A stretch of 9,330 nt of DNA, taken from NCBI GenBank assembly GCA_023432855.1, contig JAEZEZ010000129.1, positions 1 through 9,330 of the forward strand. Direction: 5' to 3'. Of the stretch, positions 1-5,938 are shown in pieces (position 1 is the first letter of the stretch; each line of letters opens with the position of its first letter). Position numbers and translations under genes: made by a program. This stretch comes from Pseudomonadota bacterium (GTDB lineage: Bacteria; Pseudomonadota; Alphaproteobacteria; Caulobacterales; Caulobacteraceae). The notes under the pieces are model-generated. The model saw only the letters and a list, made by a program, of their open reading frames with translations. It was not told where the DNA came from and did not search any database.

Positions 1-470
1 GGTTCGCTCCGGACCGCCAGCGTCAGCGGGTCGGCCCCGCCGCCGCCGGCCTGGACCAGATAGACGGCCAGGGCGACGGCGCACGCCGCGAGGCCGGCTG
101 CGGCGATGCCGACGCGGCGCGTCCGCCGCCATGGCGCCTCGGACATCGACCGATCATAGGTTTCGAGCGGCAGGGTCAGCCGGTAGCCGACGCTGCGCGC
201 GGATTCGACGCCGTCCCGCAGACCCAGTCCGGCAAGGCTGTCGCGCAGCATCTTGGCGCGCTGCTTGATCGTCTCGCGCGAAACCTGCGCATTCCAGACC
301 CGCTGTTCGATCTCGGCGAACGGGACGGGCTCCGGCGCGCGCTCCCCGAGCAGCCGCAGAAGCCGGAACGACAGGTCGGGCAGCCTCGCCTCCCGGCCGT
401 TGTAGCGGACCGTGCGGCGAGCGTCGCAGACCTCGAGCCCCGGCGCGTTCCTATCGTCGCACGATGTCAT
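1..470 (-). CDS. Membrane-tethered winged-helix transcriptional regulator, CadC/ToxR-like (partial, runs off left edge)
   Basis: I translated this by hand; 156 codons are open to the left edge, so the C-terminus is missing. Residues about 11-100 match the OmpR/PhoB-type winged-helix domain of CadC-like regulators: LPDLSFRLLRLL (scaffold helix), FAEIEQRVW, SRETIKQRAKMLRDSL (recognition helix region) and the terminal wing SARSVGYRL at 91-99. A basic stretch WRRTRR (114-119) precedes one hydrophobic helix at about 120-139, so the DNA-binding domain should be cytoplasmic and the missing part periplasmic. There is no receiver domain before the winged helix, so this is a one-component rather than a two-component regulator. 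The ATG at 470 is used here. An in-frame GTG at 500-498, preceded by the A-rich stretch AAGAAAAG, is a real alternative that adds 10 residues. The gene is divergent from the serine hydrolase gene, which it may control (inference). Confidence 0.85.
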   Translation of the reverse strand, partial: MTSCDDRNAPGLEVCDARRTVRYNGREARLPDLSFRLLRLLGERAPEPVPFAEIEQRVWNAQVSRETIKQRAKMLRDSLAGLGLRDGVESARSVGYRLTLPLETYDRSMSEAPWRRTRRVGIAAAGLAACAVALAVYLVQAGGGGADPLTLAVRSE

Positions 471-578
471 TGATAACGCAGGACGTTTGCCATCCTTCAC
501 CAATCTTTTCTTGCCGTCGCGGCCGGCCGCCAGCGGTGATGTGGATCGACACGTTACGGCGAAGGTGAGGAGATTATC
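471..578. promoter_or_regulatory. Divergent intergenic region between regulator and serine hydrolase
   Basis: This 108-base spacer separates two divergent starts and must hold both promoters. It contains a perfect 12-base palindrome GCGGCCGGCCGC at 519-530, midway between the genes, which could be an operator or simply GC-rich sequence. The 471-515 part is clearly AT-richer than its surroundings. I could not place convincing -35/-10 pairs on either strand. Confidence 0.4.
563..572 (+). promoter_or_regulatory. Strong Shine-Dalgarno fixing the GTG start of the serine hydrolase
   Basis: AGGTGAGGAG ends 6 bases before the GTG at 579. It is the best ribosome-binding site in the window and supports the GTG start over any downstream start. 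The resulting N-terminus is a sensible signal peptide. Confidence 0.75.
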
Positions 579-2012
579 GTGCGGTTTTCAAGGCGGAAGG
601 TCGCGGGCTGCGTCGCGGCATGGCTCTGCGCGCCGGGGGCGGCGGCGGCGCCGGGACCCGATGGCGCGCTCGACGCCGCAGGCGTCGCGAATACCCTGCT
701 CGAGGCGGTGGCCGAAGCCAGCGGCGTGCCGGGGATGTCGGCCGCAGTCGCGGAGTCCGGCCGCGTGGTGTGGGCTGGAACGGCCGGGTCGCGAGACCTC
801 GAGCGCGGTCTCCCCGTGGTTTCCGAAACGGCCTTCCGGCTGGCCAGCGTCTCCAAGCTGATCACGGCCACGGCCGCCGTGAAGCTGCAGGACGAGGGCC
901 GGCTCGATCTCGACGCCCCGGTGCGGGACACGGTCGACTATCTGAACACCGCCTGGCCGGACATGTCCGCCCGTCAGCTGGCGGCCCATACCTCGGGTCT
1001 CCCGCACTATCAGGGCGTCGACGCGGATCGCGGCGGTCGGTCGTTCGCCTCGGTTCGCGAGGCGGTCGCCCTGTTCGACGGCCGCCCCCTGCTCTCGCCG
1101 CCCGGCAGGCGGTATGCCTACAGCTCATGGGGCTACACCCTGCTCAGCGCCGTCGTCGAGGAAGCTGCCGGCGCGCCCTTCCTCGATCACGTCGCCCGGG
1201 AAGTCACGGCCGGCCTCGCCATCGTGCCGGACACCGATCCCGCCGGCCCCACCGACGCCACGGCCTACGAGATCGAGACCGGCCGGCCAGTTCGGGCCAA
1301 GCCGCACGACTACAGCTATTCCTGGGGCGGTGCGGGATTCCGCGCCTCCGCCTCCGCCGTGGCCCTGTTCGGCGACCGCGTGATGTCGCCGGGCTTCCTG
1401 TCGGACGCAGCGCGCGAGTCCATGTGGGCGCGGTCGACCACGACGGACGGCGAGCCCGTCACGGAGCGCGACAGCCAGGTCGCCTTCGGCTGGCGCATCG
1501 CTTCCTCCATCGACGGCGAGCGCATGGCGCACCACGCCGGCGTGGCCATCGGGGCCCGCAGCGTCCTGCTCGTCTATCCGGAGCGGCGGGTGTCCGTCGC
1601 CCTGCTCTCCAACGCCTCCTGGATCTCGTCAATCGAGCGCACGGCCGAGATGATCGCCGCGCCGTTCCGCGCGCCGCCGACGGCCGGCGCCGGCGCCGCC
1701 TGCCCGGTCGGGGCGAGGGCGTTCGCGGGGACCTTCCAGGGGGCGCCGGTGATCGGGACCGCCCGTTTCCGACTGGAACGCGGCCTGTGCCGCGGATCGA
1801 TCTCCGCCGACAATGCGCTCGGCGCCTGGCTGAACGGCTTTCCGCAGAACCAGGTTGCCGCCTTCCAGGTCATCGCGTTGCGCGCGGACGGCCGCCTCGA
1901 CCGCGCCGCCTTCGTCTCGCCGATCGGCGCCCACGAGGTGCGGCGCGGACCCGGGGGCGCCCTTCAGGTCGACTTCGGGGGCGAACGGCGCCTGGAAGTG
2001 GTGGTGCGATGA
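579..2012 (+). CDS. Exported serine hydrolase, beta-lactamase/class C PBP family
   Basis: This is a 477-residue protein of the beta-lactamase family (PF00144 type), which includes class C beta-lactamases, D-aminopeptidases and esterases. The N-terminus MRFSRRKVAG followed by an Ala-rich stretch ending near APGAAAA (18-24) looks like a signal peptide, possibly Tat because of the twin arginine at 5-6. The catalytic SxxK motif is S90-V-S-K93. The second motif is Y181-S-S183 within YSSWGYTLL, where most relatives have YxN. The third is H319-A-G321 (HxG in place of KTG). Residues from about 355 to 477 form an extra C-terminal region of mostly beta-type sequence, as seen in many family members with a lipocalin-like tail. 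The substrate cannot be predicted. The stop overlaps the ATG of the next gene (ATGA, 2009-2012), so the two are probably translationally coupled. The divergent membrane-tethered regulator may control both. Confidence 0.88.
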   Translation: MRFSRRKVAGCVAAWLCAPGAAAAPGPDGALDAAGVANTLLEAVAEASGVPGMSAAVAESGRVVWAGTAGSRDLERGLPVVSETAFRLASVSKLITATAAVKLQDEGRLDLDAPVRDTVDYLNTAWPDMSARQLAAHTSGLPHYQGVDADRGGRSFASVREAVALFDGRPLLSPPGRRYAYSSWGYTLLSAVVEEAAGAPFLDHVAREVTAGLAIVPDTDPAGPTDATAYEIETGRPVRAKPHDYSYSWGGAGFRASASAVALFGDRVMSPGFLSDAARESMWARSTTTDGEPVTERDSQVAFGWRIASSIDGERMAHHAGVAIGARSVLLVYPERRVSVALLSNASWISSIERTAEMIAAPFRAPPTAGAGAACPVGARAFAGTFQGAPVIGTARFRLERGLCRGSISADNALGAWLNGFPQNQVAAFQVIALRADGRLDRAAFVSPIGAHEVRRGPGGALQVDFGGERRLEVVVR

Positions 2013-2596
2013 ACCCCCGCCTGACGGATCGCCCACGACGGCCGTACTTTCGGGTCGGCCGGCTTTCAGGGCCCCACCGGGGCGCCTCGCCGGCCGTCGG
2101 CCTGCGTATCCTGGCCCTGCTCGCGCTCGGCCTGTCGCTCCTGCTCGCGCCGGTCGGGGCCCGGGCGGCGTCCTGCGGTCCCGAGGCGGAGATCCGCGCC
2201 GTGGCCGCCGCCTTCCGGCAGGCTATCGTCGACAAGGACGAGACCGCCTTCCTCGCCCTCTTCCTCGACCCGTCCACGGCGACCTGGGTCTCCGTCGAGA
2301 GCGATCCCAGGCTCGCGGCCACACGGGGCTCGGGCGAACCGGACCGTGACAAGGTGCTGGCCGGGCCCGGGCGGACGCCGCAGTCCTTCATCCGCAGGAT
2401 TGTCGAAAGCCTGGCTCGGCACGACGAGACGATGGGCGCGCTGCAGATCGCCACCGACGGCGAAATCGCCTCGGTGCATTTCGACTTCGTCTATCTGCGC
2501 GACGGGCGGCCGGTCACGACCGGCGAAGAGGCCTGGCTGCTGGTGCGGACGACGGCGGGATGGCGGATCGTCTCCGTGGTCTGGTCGAAGCGGTAG
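2009..2596 (+). CDS. Exported NTF2-like (SnoaL/DUF4440-type) protein
   Basis: This is a 195-residue protein beginning at the ATG that overlaps the hydrolase stop. Residues 31-53 are strongly hydrophobic (LRILALLALGLSLLLAPVGA) and end in ARA-ASC, a good signal-peptidase I site, so the mature protein should be periplasmic and start near A54. The region before the hydrophobic core is unusually long (30 residues, six arginines), but no other ATG or GTG lies nearer. The mature part reads as a single cone-shaped NTF2-like domain: the helix EAEIRAVAAAFRQAIVDKDE, ALFLDPSTATWVSV, and C-terminal strands ASVHFDFVYLRDGR, EEAWLLVRTTAGWRIVSVVW. Such domains bind or convert small molecules, or act as non-catalytic partners. 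No catalytic residue set is evident. Coupling to the hydrolase suggests a shared process in the envelope (inference). Confidence 0.78.
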   Translation: MNPRLTDRPRRPYFRVGRLSGPHRGASPAVGLRILALLALGLSLLLAPVGARAASCGPEAEIRAVAAAFRQAIVDKDETAFLALFLDPSTATWVSVESDPRLAATRGSGEPDRDKVLAGPGRTPQSFIRRIVESLARHDETMGALQIATDGEIASVHFDFVYLRDGRPVTTGEEAWLLVRTTAGWRIVSVVWSKR

Positions 2597-2624
2597 GAGC
2601 GGACCACCGGGGGTGGCGGCGATC

Positions 2625-3275
2625 TCAGGCCGCCGCCGCCGGCTTCTGCCGGTCCGACATGGCGGCCCAGCCCGTCTCGAACACGGTCTTCAAGAGAGCC
2701 AGCAGCACGATGGCGTAGGCCGGCGCGCCGGTCTCGATGATCACGAAGGCGCCGCCGATGACGGTCAGGTGCATCACGAAGATGCGGCCGTAGGGCGCCA
2801 TCATCTGGCTGTTGAGGTCGGCGGTCTCCCACCCCTTCGAGCGCATCCAGTCGATCAGCGCGGCCGCATGCAGGGCCGACAGCGCCAGCACCGTCGCCAG
2901 GAAGGACCAGCGCTCGCTCCAGAACTGGGCGAAGGTCGCGGCCGGGTCCGGGTTGCCGACCACGCCGCCGATGACGAAGGCGAAGACCCCGTGGACCAGG
3001 GTGAAGATGCCGTAGTGCATGGCGAAGAAGCCGGTTGTGGCGGCCGGGCCGGGGCGGGCGCCGCCCTTGCGCTCGATGGCGCGGAGCTTCAGCGCGGTGA
3101 CGACGCCGACGACCACGTTCTCGACCCAGTAGAGGACGAGCAGGGTGAGCGCGCTCCAGCCCAGCCACAGCACGCAGGCGGCGGGGATCAGGTTGAAGAC
3201 GAGGACGACGAGGATCGGGGGCCTCTTCCAGAAGCCCCCGAGCAGTCCGAGCGCGAAGACGGCGAGGCGGTCCAT
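2625..3275 (-). CDS. DUF6498-type multi-spanning inner membrane protein
   Basis: This is a 216-residue protein with about five or six hydrophobic segments (near 5-15, 20-38, 41-63, 86-107, 123-140, 168-181 and 184-198). The signature WVENVVVGVVTALKL (50-64) and the segment FFAMHYGIFTLVHGVFAF (83-100) match my memory of the DUF6498 family, which has no known function. Histidines H87, H95, H136 and H169 lie in or beside membrane segments and could bind a metal or heme (inference only). It lies 24 bases downstream of the cytochrome c gene on the same strand, so the two are probably co-transcribed. It converges on the NTF2-like gene with only 28 bases between the stops. Confidence 0.75.
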   Translation of the reverse strand: MDRLAVFALGLLGGFWKRPPILVVLVFNLIPAACVLWLGWSALTLLVLYWVENVVVGVVTALKLRAIERKGGARPGPAATTGFFAMHYGIFTLVHGVFAFVIGGVVGNPDPAATFAQFWSERWSFLATVLALSALHAAALIDWMRSKGWETADLNSQMMAPYGRIFVMHLTVIGGAFVIIETGAPAYAIVLLALLKTVFETGWAAMSDRQKPAAAA

Positions 3276-3299
3276 GTCAGGCCGCCCGGCTTCCCGCCG

Positions 3300-4058
3300 C
3301 TAGTTCTTGGCCGGCGCCGTGGAGCCGCTGGGCGGCTGCTGCGGGCGGGCGGTCTGCACCGTCGAGTTTTCAATCAGCGGCTGGCCCGCCGCGCCGTCGA
3401 TCGGGGCCTGTCCGGCGGGGCCGCCGGCGTCCCCGGTGGCGGTCGGGGCCTGGCTGGCGCCGCCGGATTCGGCGGTGGTCACGCCCGCGGCGCCCGCGGG
3501 AGCCCCGGCCTGGCGGGCGGGATCGGGGGCCGGGATGGCGTAGCCGGTGGAGCCCTGGGACCGCAGCCAGGCGATCAGGGCGACCCGGTCCTCCTGCTTC
3601 TTCAGGCCGGCATAGGACATCTTGGTGCCGGGCACTTCACGCGCCGGGGCGGCGAGGAACTCGTCGAGCGCGTCATAGCTCCAGTTCGGCGTAGAGCCGG
3701 CGTGGGCCTTCATGGCGTCGGAATAGGCGAAGCCGGGACGGCTGGCGACCGGCGCGCCGACGATGCCGTTGAGCGCCGGGCCGATGCCGTTGGCGTCGAG
3801 CTTGTGGCAGGAGGCGCACTTGGCGAACTGGCGCTCGCCGGCGCTGAGGTCGGCGATCGGCAGCAGCGTGCCCCAATCCGGCGGCAGCTCAGGCGCCGCG
3901 GCGCCTTCCTCCTCGATGGCCACCTCGATGGCGTAGCCCATCTTCTCCGGCGGCTGCACGGCGTAGACGCGCGAGGACACCTCGCGCACGCCGAGAATGA
4001 CCAGCCCCGTGGCCAGGGCTGCGCCGAAGATCTTGTTCCACTTGAGGTCGCCGCTCAT
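3300..4058 (-). CDS. Membrane-anchored class I cytochrome c (c2/CycM-like)
   Basis: This 252-residue protein has an N-terminal hydrophobic segment at about 10-24 (KIFGAALATGLVILGVRE) with no clear cleavage site, so it is probably a signal anchor. The cytochrome domain spans about 65-170: heme-attachment site C81-A-S-C84-H85, then GIGPALNGIVG, and the axial methionine M147 in PGTKMSYAGL, followed by the closing helix DRVALIAWLRSQ. This is the classic mitochondrial-type/c2 fold, like Bradyrhizobium CycM, which carries electrons from the bc1 complex to a terminal oxidase. Whether this one does so is inference. Residues 171-252 form an Ala/Pro/Gly/Thr-rich tail without recognisable fold, probably disordered in the periplasm. 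The gene starts 89 bases from divergent kdsB and leads an operon with the DUF6498-type gene. Confidence 0.9.
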   Translation of the reverse strand: MSGDLKWNKIFGAALATGLVILGVREVSSRVYAVQPPEKMGYAIEVAIEEEGAAAPELPPDWGTLLPIADLSAGERQFAKCASCHKLDANGIGPALNGIVGAPVASRPGFAYSDAMKAHAGSTPNWSYDALDEFLAAPAREVPGTKMSYAGLKKQEDRVALIAWLRSQGSTGYAIPAPDPARQAGAPAGAAGVTTAESGGASQAPTATGDAGGPAGQAPIDGAAGQPLIENSTVQTARPQQPPSGSTAPAKN

Positions 4059-4066
4059 GCGAGTTC

Positions 4067-4107
4067 GTAAGCCCTGTAAGCCGGATTCTTGCGCCCGGCT
4101 CTCTTAC
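4067..4107. repeat. Short tandem and inverted repeat in the cytochrome c / kdsB spacer, with likeness to the RNase P RNA 3' end
   Basis: GTAAGCC occurs twice, at 4067-4073 and 4076-4082. The second copy begins an inverted repeat: AGCCGG (4079-4084) pairs with CCGGCT (4095-4100), and CTTAC at 4103-4107 is complementary to GTAAG. Read on the minus strand, GAATCCGGCTTACAGG closely resembles the conserved 3' end of bacterial rnpB (AGAAYCCGGCTTAYAG, from memory). The rest of an rnpB gene is not present because kdsB occupies the adjoining sequence. Confidence 0.4.
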
Positions 4108-4117
4108 ACGCTACCGC
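4089..4117 (+). promoter_or_regulatory. Candidate housekeeping promoter for kdsB-pheA
   Basis: TTGCGCC (4089-4095), a 14-base spacer and GCTACCGC (4110-4117) partly match the Caulobacter vegetative consensus TTGACGS-N10-14-GCTANAWC. The GCTA core is exact; the -35 is weaker. This would give a short leader of roughly 25 bases before the kdsB GTG at 4148. Confidence 0.35.
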
Positions 4118-4147
4118 CGCTGGCGCAACTCAACAGACGAAGCCCGC

Positions 4148-4900
4148 GTGAACCCCGTCGTCGTCATCCCCGCGCGCATGGCCGCGACGCGCCTTCCCGG
4201 CAAGCCCCTGGCCGATATCGGCGGCAAGCCGATGATCGTGCGCGCCTGGGAACAGGCGATGGCCGCCGACGTCGGGCCGGTGGTGGTCGCGGCCGGGGAT
4301 CCCGAGATCGCCGAGGCGGTCGCGGCGGCCGGCGGGACCGCGGTGCTGACCGATCCGGACCTGGCCTCGGGCTCGGACCGGGTGCTGGCGGCGCTGGCCG
4401 AGGTCGACCCCGACTGGACCCATGACGTGGTCATCAACCTGCAGGGCGACATGCCGTTCGTGGAGCCGGACGTGATCCGCGCCCTGCGCGACCTGTTCGA
4501 GGACCAGCCGGCGTTGGGCATGGGCACCCTGGTGGCGCCCGAGGCCTCGCCGGCGGACCGGACGAACCCGGACGTGGTCAAGGCGATCCTGGCGCTCGCG
4601 CCGGGCGCGCGCCAGGGCCGCTGCCTCTACTTCACGCGCTCGACCCTCTATGGCGACGGGCCGGTGTGGCGCCACATCGGGCTCTACGGCTACACCCGCC
4701 GGGCCCTGACCCAGGCCTATGAGGCCGCCCCACCGACGCCGCTGGAGAAGCGCGAGAAGCTGGAACAGCTGCGCGCGCTGGAGCTGGGGGTGGATATCTG
4801 GGCGGCTGTGGTGGACGCGCCGCCGCTGTCGGTGGACAGCCCGGCCGACCTCGAGGCGGCGCGCGCCTTCGCACGCGCCTCGGCCGGGGGCGGCGCATGA
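4148..4900 (+). CDS. kdsB: 3-deoxy-manno-octulosonate cytidylyltransferase (CMP-KDO synthetase)
   Basis: This 250-residue cytosolic enzyme activates KDO with CTP to CMP-KDO, the sugar donor for the lipid A-core junction of LPS. Family marks in order are the nucleotide-binding N-terminus VVVIPARMAATRLPGKPL (4-21), the LASGSDR motif near 72-78 (HxSGTDR in relatives), NLQGDMP near 97-103 (QGD carries a metal-binding Asp), HIGLYGYTRRAL, TPLEKREKLEQLRALE and the late VDSPADLE, which holds the second metal-binding Asp. The length matches the family (about 245-255). The start is a GTG at 4148 giving the expected N-terminus right before VVVIPAR. No clear Shine-Dalgarno precedes it. The last four bases overlap the pheA start (ATGA), so kdsB and pheA are coupled although their pathways are unrelated. 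Confidence 0.95.
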   Translation: MNPVVVIPARMAATRLPGKPLADIGGKPMIVRAWEQAMAADVGPVVVAAGDPEIAEAVAAAGGTAVLTDPDLASGSDRVLAALAEVDPDWTHDVVINLQGDMPFVEPDVIRALRDLFEDQPALGMGTLVAPEASPADRTNPDVVKAILALAPGARQGRCLYFTRSTLYGDGPVWRHIGLYGYTRRALTQAYEAAPPTPLEKREKLEQLRALELGVDIWAAVVDAPPLSVDSPADLEAARAFARASAGGGA

Positions 4901-5745
4901 AGCCGTCGATCGCCTACCAGGGCGAGCCCGGCGCCTTCAGCCACGAGGCCTGCCTGACGTGGTTCCCGGACCACGAGCCCGAGGCCTGCCCGACCTTCGA
5001 GGACGCCTTCGACGCGGTGCAGTCGGGCCGCTGCGCGCTGGGCATGATCCCGGTGGAGAACTCGGTGGCGGGGCGGGTGTCGGACGTCCACCATCTGCTG
5101 CCCAAGTCCGGGCTGAAGATCGTCGGCGAGCATTTCCTGCCCATCCGCATGCAGCTGATGGCCAACCCCGGGGTGAAGCTGGACGACCTGGAGGTCGCCG
5201 CCAGCCATCCGATGGCGCTGCTGCAGTGCCGCCGCACCCTGCGCAGGCTCGGGCTGAAGGCCCAGGTGGTGGCTGACACCGCGGGCTCGGCCCGGATGCT
5301 GGCCGAGGAGCCCGACCCCCGCCGCGCCGCCATCGCCTCGGCCACGGCGGCGGAGCTCTATGGCCTGACCATCCTGAAGCGGAACATCGAGGACGCGCAC
5401 GGCAACACGACGCGATTCCTGGTGCTCACCGCCGAGGCGGAACCGGCGCCCCCGCCGGCGGGCGTGCCCTGCGTGACCAGTTTCGTGTTCAAGGTGAAGA
5501 ACCAGCCGGCGGCGCTCTACAAGGCGCTGGGGGGCTTCGCCACCGGCGGGCTGAACATGGTCAAGCTGGAGAGCTACACCGAGGACGGCGGCTTCGCCTC
5601 GACGGTGTTCTACAGCGAGGTGGAGGCCAGGCCCGACGACCCCGCCGCCGCCCGCGCCTTCGACGAGGTCCGCTACTTCTCCAGCCGCTTCGAGATCCTG
5701 GGGGTCTATCCCTCGGACCCGGCGAGACGGGGTGAGGCGCGGTAG
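4897..5745 (+). CDS. pheA: Prephenate dehydratase, monofunctional with ACT domain
   Basis: This 282-residue cytosolic enzyme converts prephenate to phenylpyruvate in phenylalanine synthesis. The catalytic PDT domain covers about 1-180: YQGEPGAFSHEA (7-18), MIPVENSVAGRVSDVHHLL (50-68), ASHPMALLQC (102-111), DTAGSARMLAE (127-137), AAIASATAAELYGL and the signature N170-T-T172-R-F174, with T172 as the catalytic threonine. A C-terminal ACT domain (about 193-272) should provide phenylalanine feedback control. Its motifs are KNQPAALYKAL (GALV-type) and KLESYT (224-228 region), where enterobacterial enzymes have ESRP; ESY is usual in alphaproteobacteria as far as I recall. No chorismate mutase domain is present, so that activity must be encoded elsewhere. 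The ATG lies inside the end of kdsB (4-base overlap). Confidence 0.95.
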   Translation: MKPSIAYQGEPGAFSHEACLTWFPDHEPEACPTFEDAFDAVQSGRCALGMIPVENSVAGRVSDVHHLLPKSGLKIVGEHFLPIRMQLMANPGVKLDDLEVAASHPMALLQCRRTLRRLGLKAQVVADTAGSARMLAEEPDPRRAAIASATAAELYGLTILKRNIEDAHGNTTRFLVLTAEAEPAPPPAGVPCVTSFVFKVKNQPAALYKALGGFATGGLNMVKLESYTEDGGFASTVFYSEVEARPDDPAAARAFDEVRYFSSRFEILGVYPSDPARRGEAR

Positions 5746-5750
5746 CGCTC

Positions 5751-5830
5751 TTTCCCTCTCCCATGGAGAGGGCTGGCTCCACGTACCGGAGCTGCGATAG
5801 CAGCGCAGGTCCACGTGGAGGGAGAGGGGG
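5751..5830 (+). repeat. Structured palindromic repeat, copy A
   Basis: Two nested hairpins follow the pheA stop. Hairpin 1 is CCCTCTCC (5754-5761) with GGAGAGGG (5765-5772), loop CAT. Hairpin 2 has an outer stem CTCCACGT (5777-5784) with ACGTGGAG (5813-5820) and an apical stem GCTGC (5791-5795) with GCAGC (5800-5804). A second GGAGAGGG at 5821-5828 could replace the 3' arm of hairpin 1 and enclose the whole element. The unpaired blocks ACCGGAG (5785-5791, overlapping the stem) and GCAGGTCC (5805-5812) recur in copy B. Confidence 0.8.
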
Positions 5831-5854
5831 CGGGACGCCTGCCAAAAGGACGTA

Positions 5855-5936
5855 ATCCCTCATCCCTCACGCAAGGACCTGCGGCGCTTCGCGCCTCCGG
5901 TGCGTGAGCCTCCCTTCTCCCTCCGGGAGAAGGTTT
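5855..5936 (-). repeat. Structured palindromic repeat, copy B (opposite orientation)
   Basis: Read on the minus strand this aligns along its length with copy A. Hairpin 1 is CCTTCTCCC with GGGAGAAGG (plus-strand 5913-5921 and 5925-5933). Hairpin 2 has outer stem CTCACGCA/TGCGTGAG (plus-strand 5866-5873 and 5901-5908) and apical stem GGCGC/GCGCC (5883-5887 and 5891-5895). ACCGGAG (complement of 5895-5901) and GCAGGTCC (complement of 5875-5882) are identical to copy A, while the stems differ in sequence but stay paired. Confidence 0.8.
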
Positions 5937-5938
5937 CT
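5913..5938 (+). terminator. Probable intrinsic terminator for kdsB-pheA
   Basis: The perfect 9-bp hairpin CCTTCTCCC/GGGAGAAGG (5913-5933) with a 3-base loop is followed on the plus strand by TTTCT. It is the outer hairpin of repeat copy B. The T-tract is short, so termination may be partial. On the minus strand the hairpin is not followed by Ts, so it suits pheA rather than nudC. Confidence 0.5.

Noticed and set aside
606..617. Lipobox-like VAGC near the start of the serine hydrolase
   Set aside because: The Cys would be residue 11, directly after SRRK with no hydrophobic stretch before it, so lipid attachment is unlikely.
620..2008. Upstream open extension of the NTF2-like gene inside the hydrolase gene
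   Set aside because: The frame stays open by GC bias, but only the part after the ATG at 2009 has a signal peptide and domain; the hydrolase reads in another frame with full motifs.
2604..2616. Hairpin CCACC/GGTGG between the convergent NTF2-like and DUF6498 genes
   Set aside because: Only 5 bp with a 3-base loop and no T-tract on either strand; too weak to call a terminator.
2346..4070. Long plus-strand open frame of 574 codons
   Set aside because: It runs antisense across the DUF6498 and cytochrome c genes, is rich in Arg/Gly/Asp typical of GC-rich shadow frames, and has no recognisable domain.
4059..4480. Complete rnpB gene
   Set aside because: Only about 16-18 bases resemble its 3' end; the required upstream sequence is the kdsB coding region, with full KdsB motifs.
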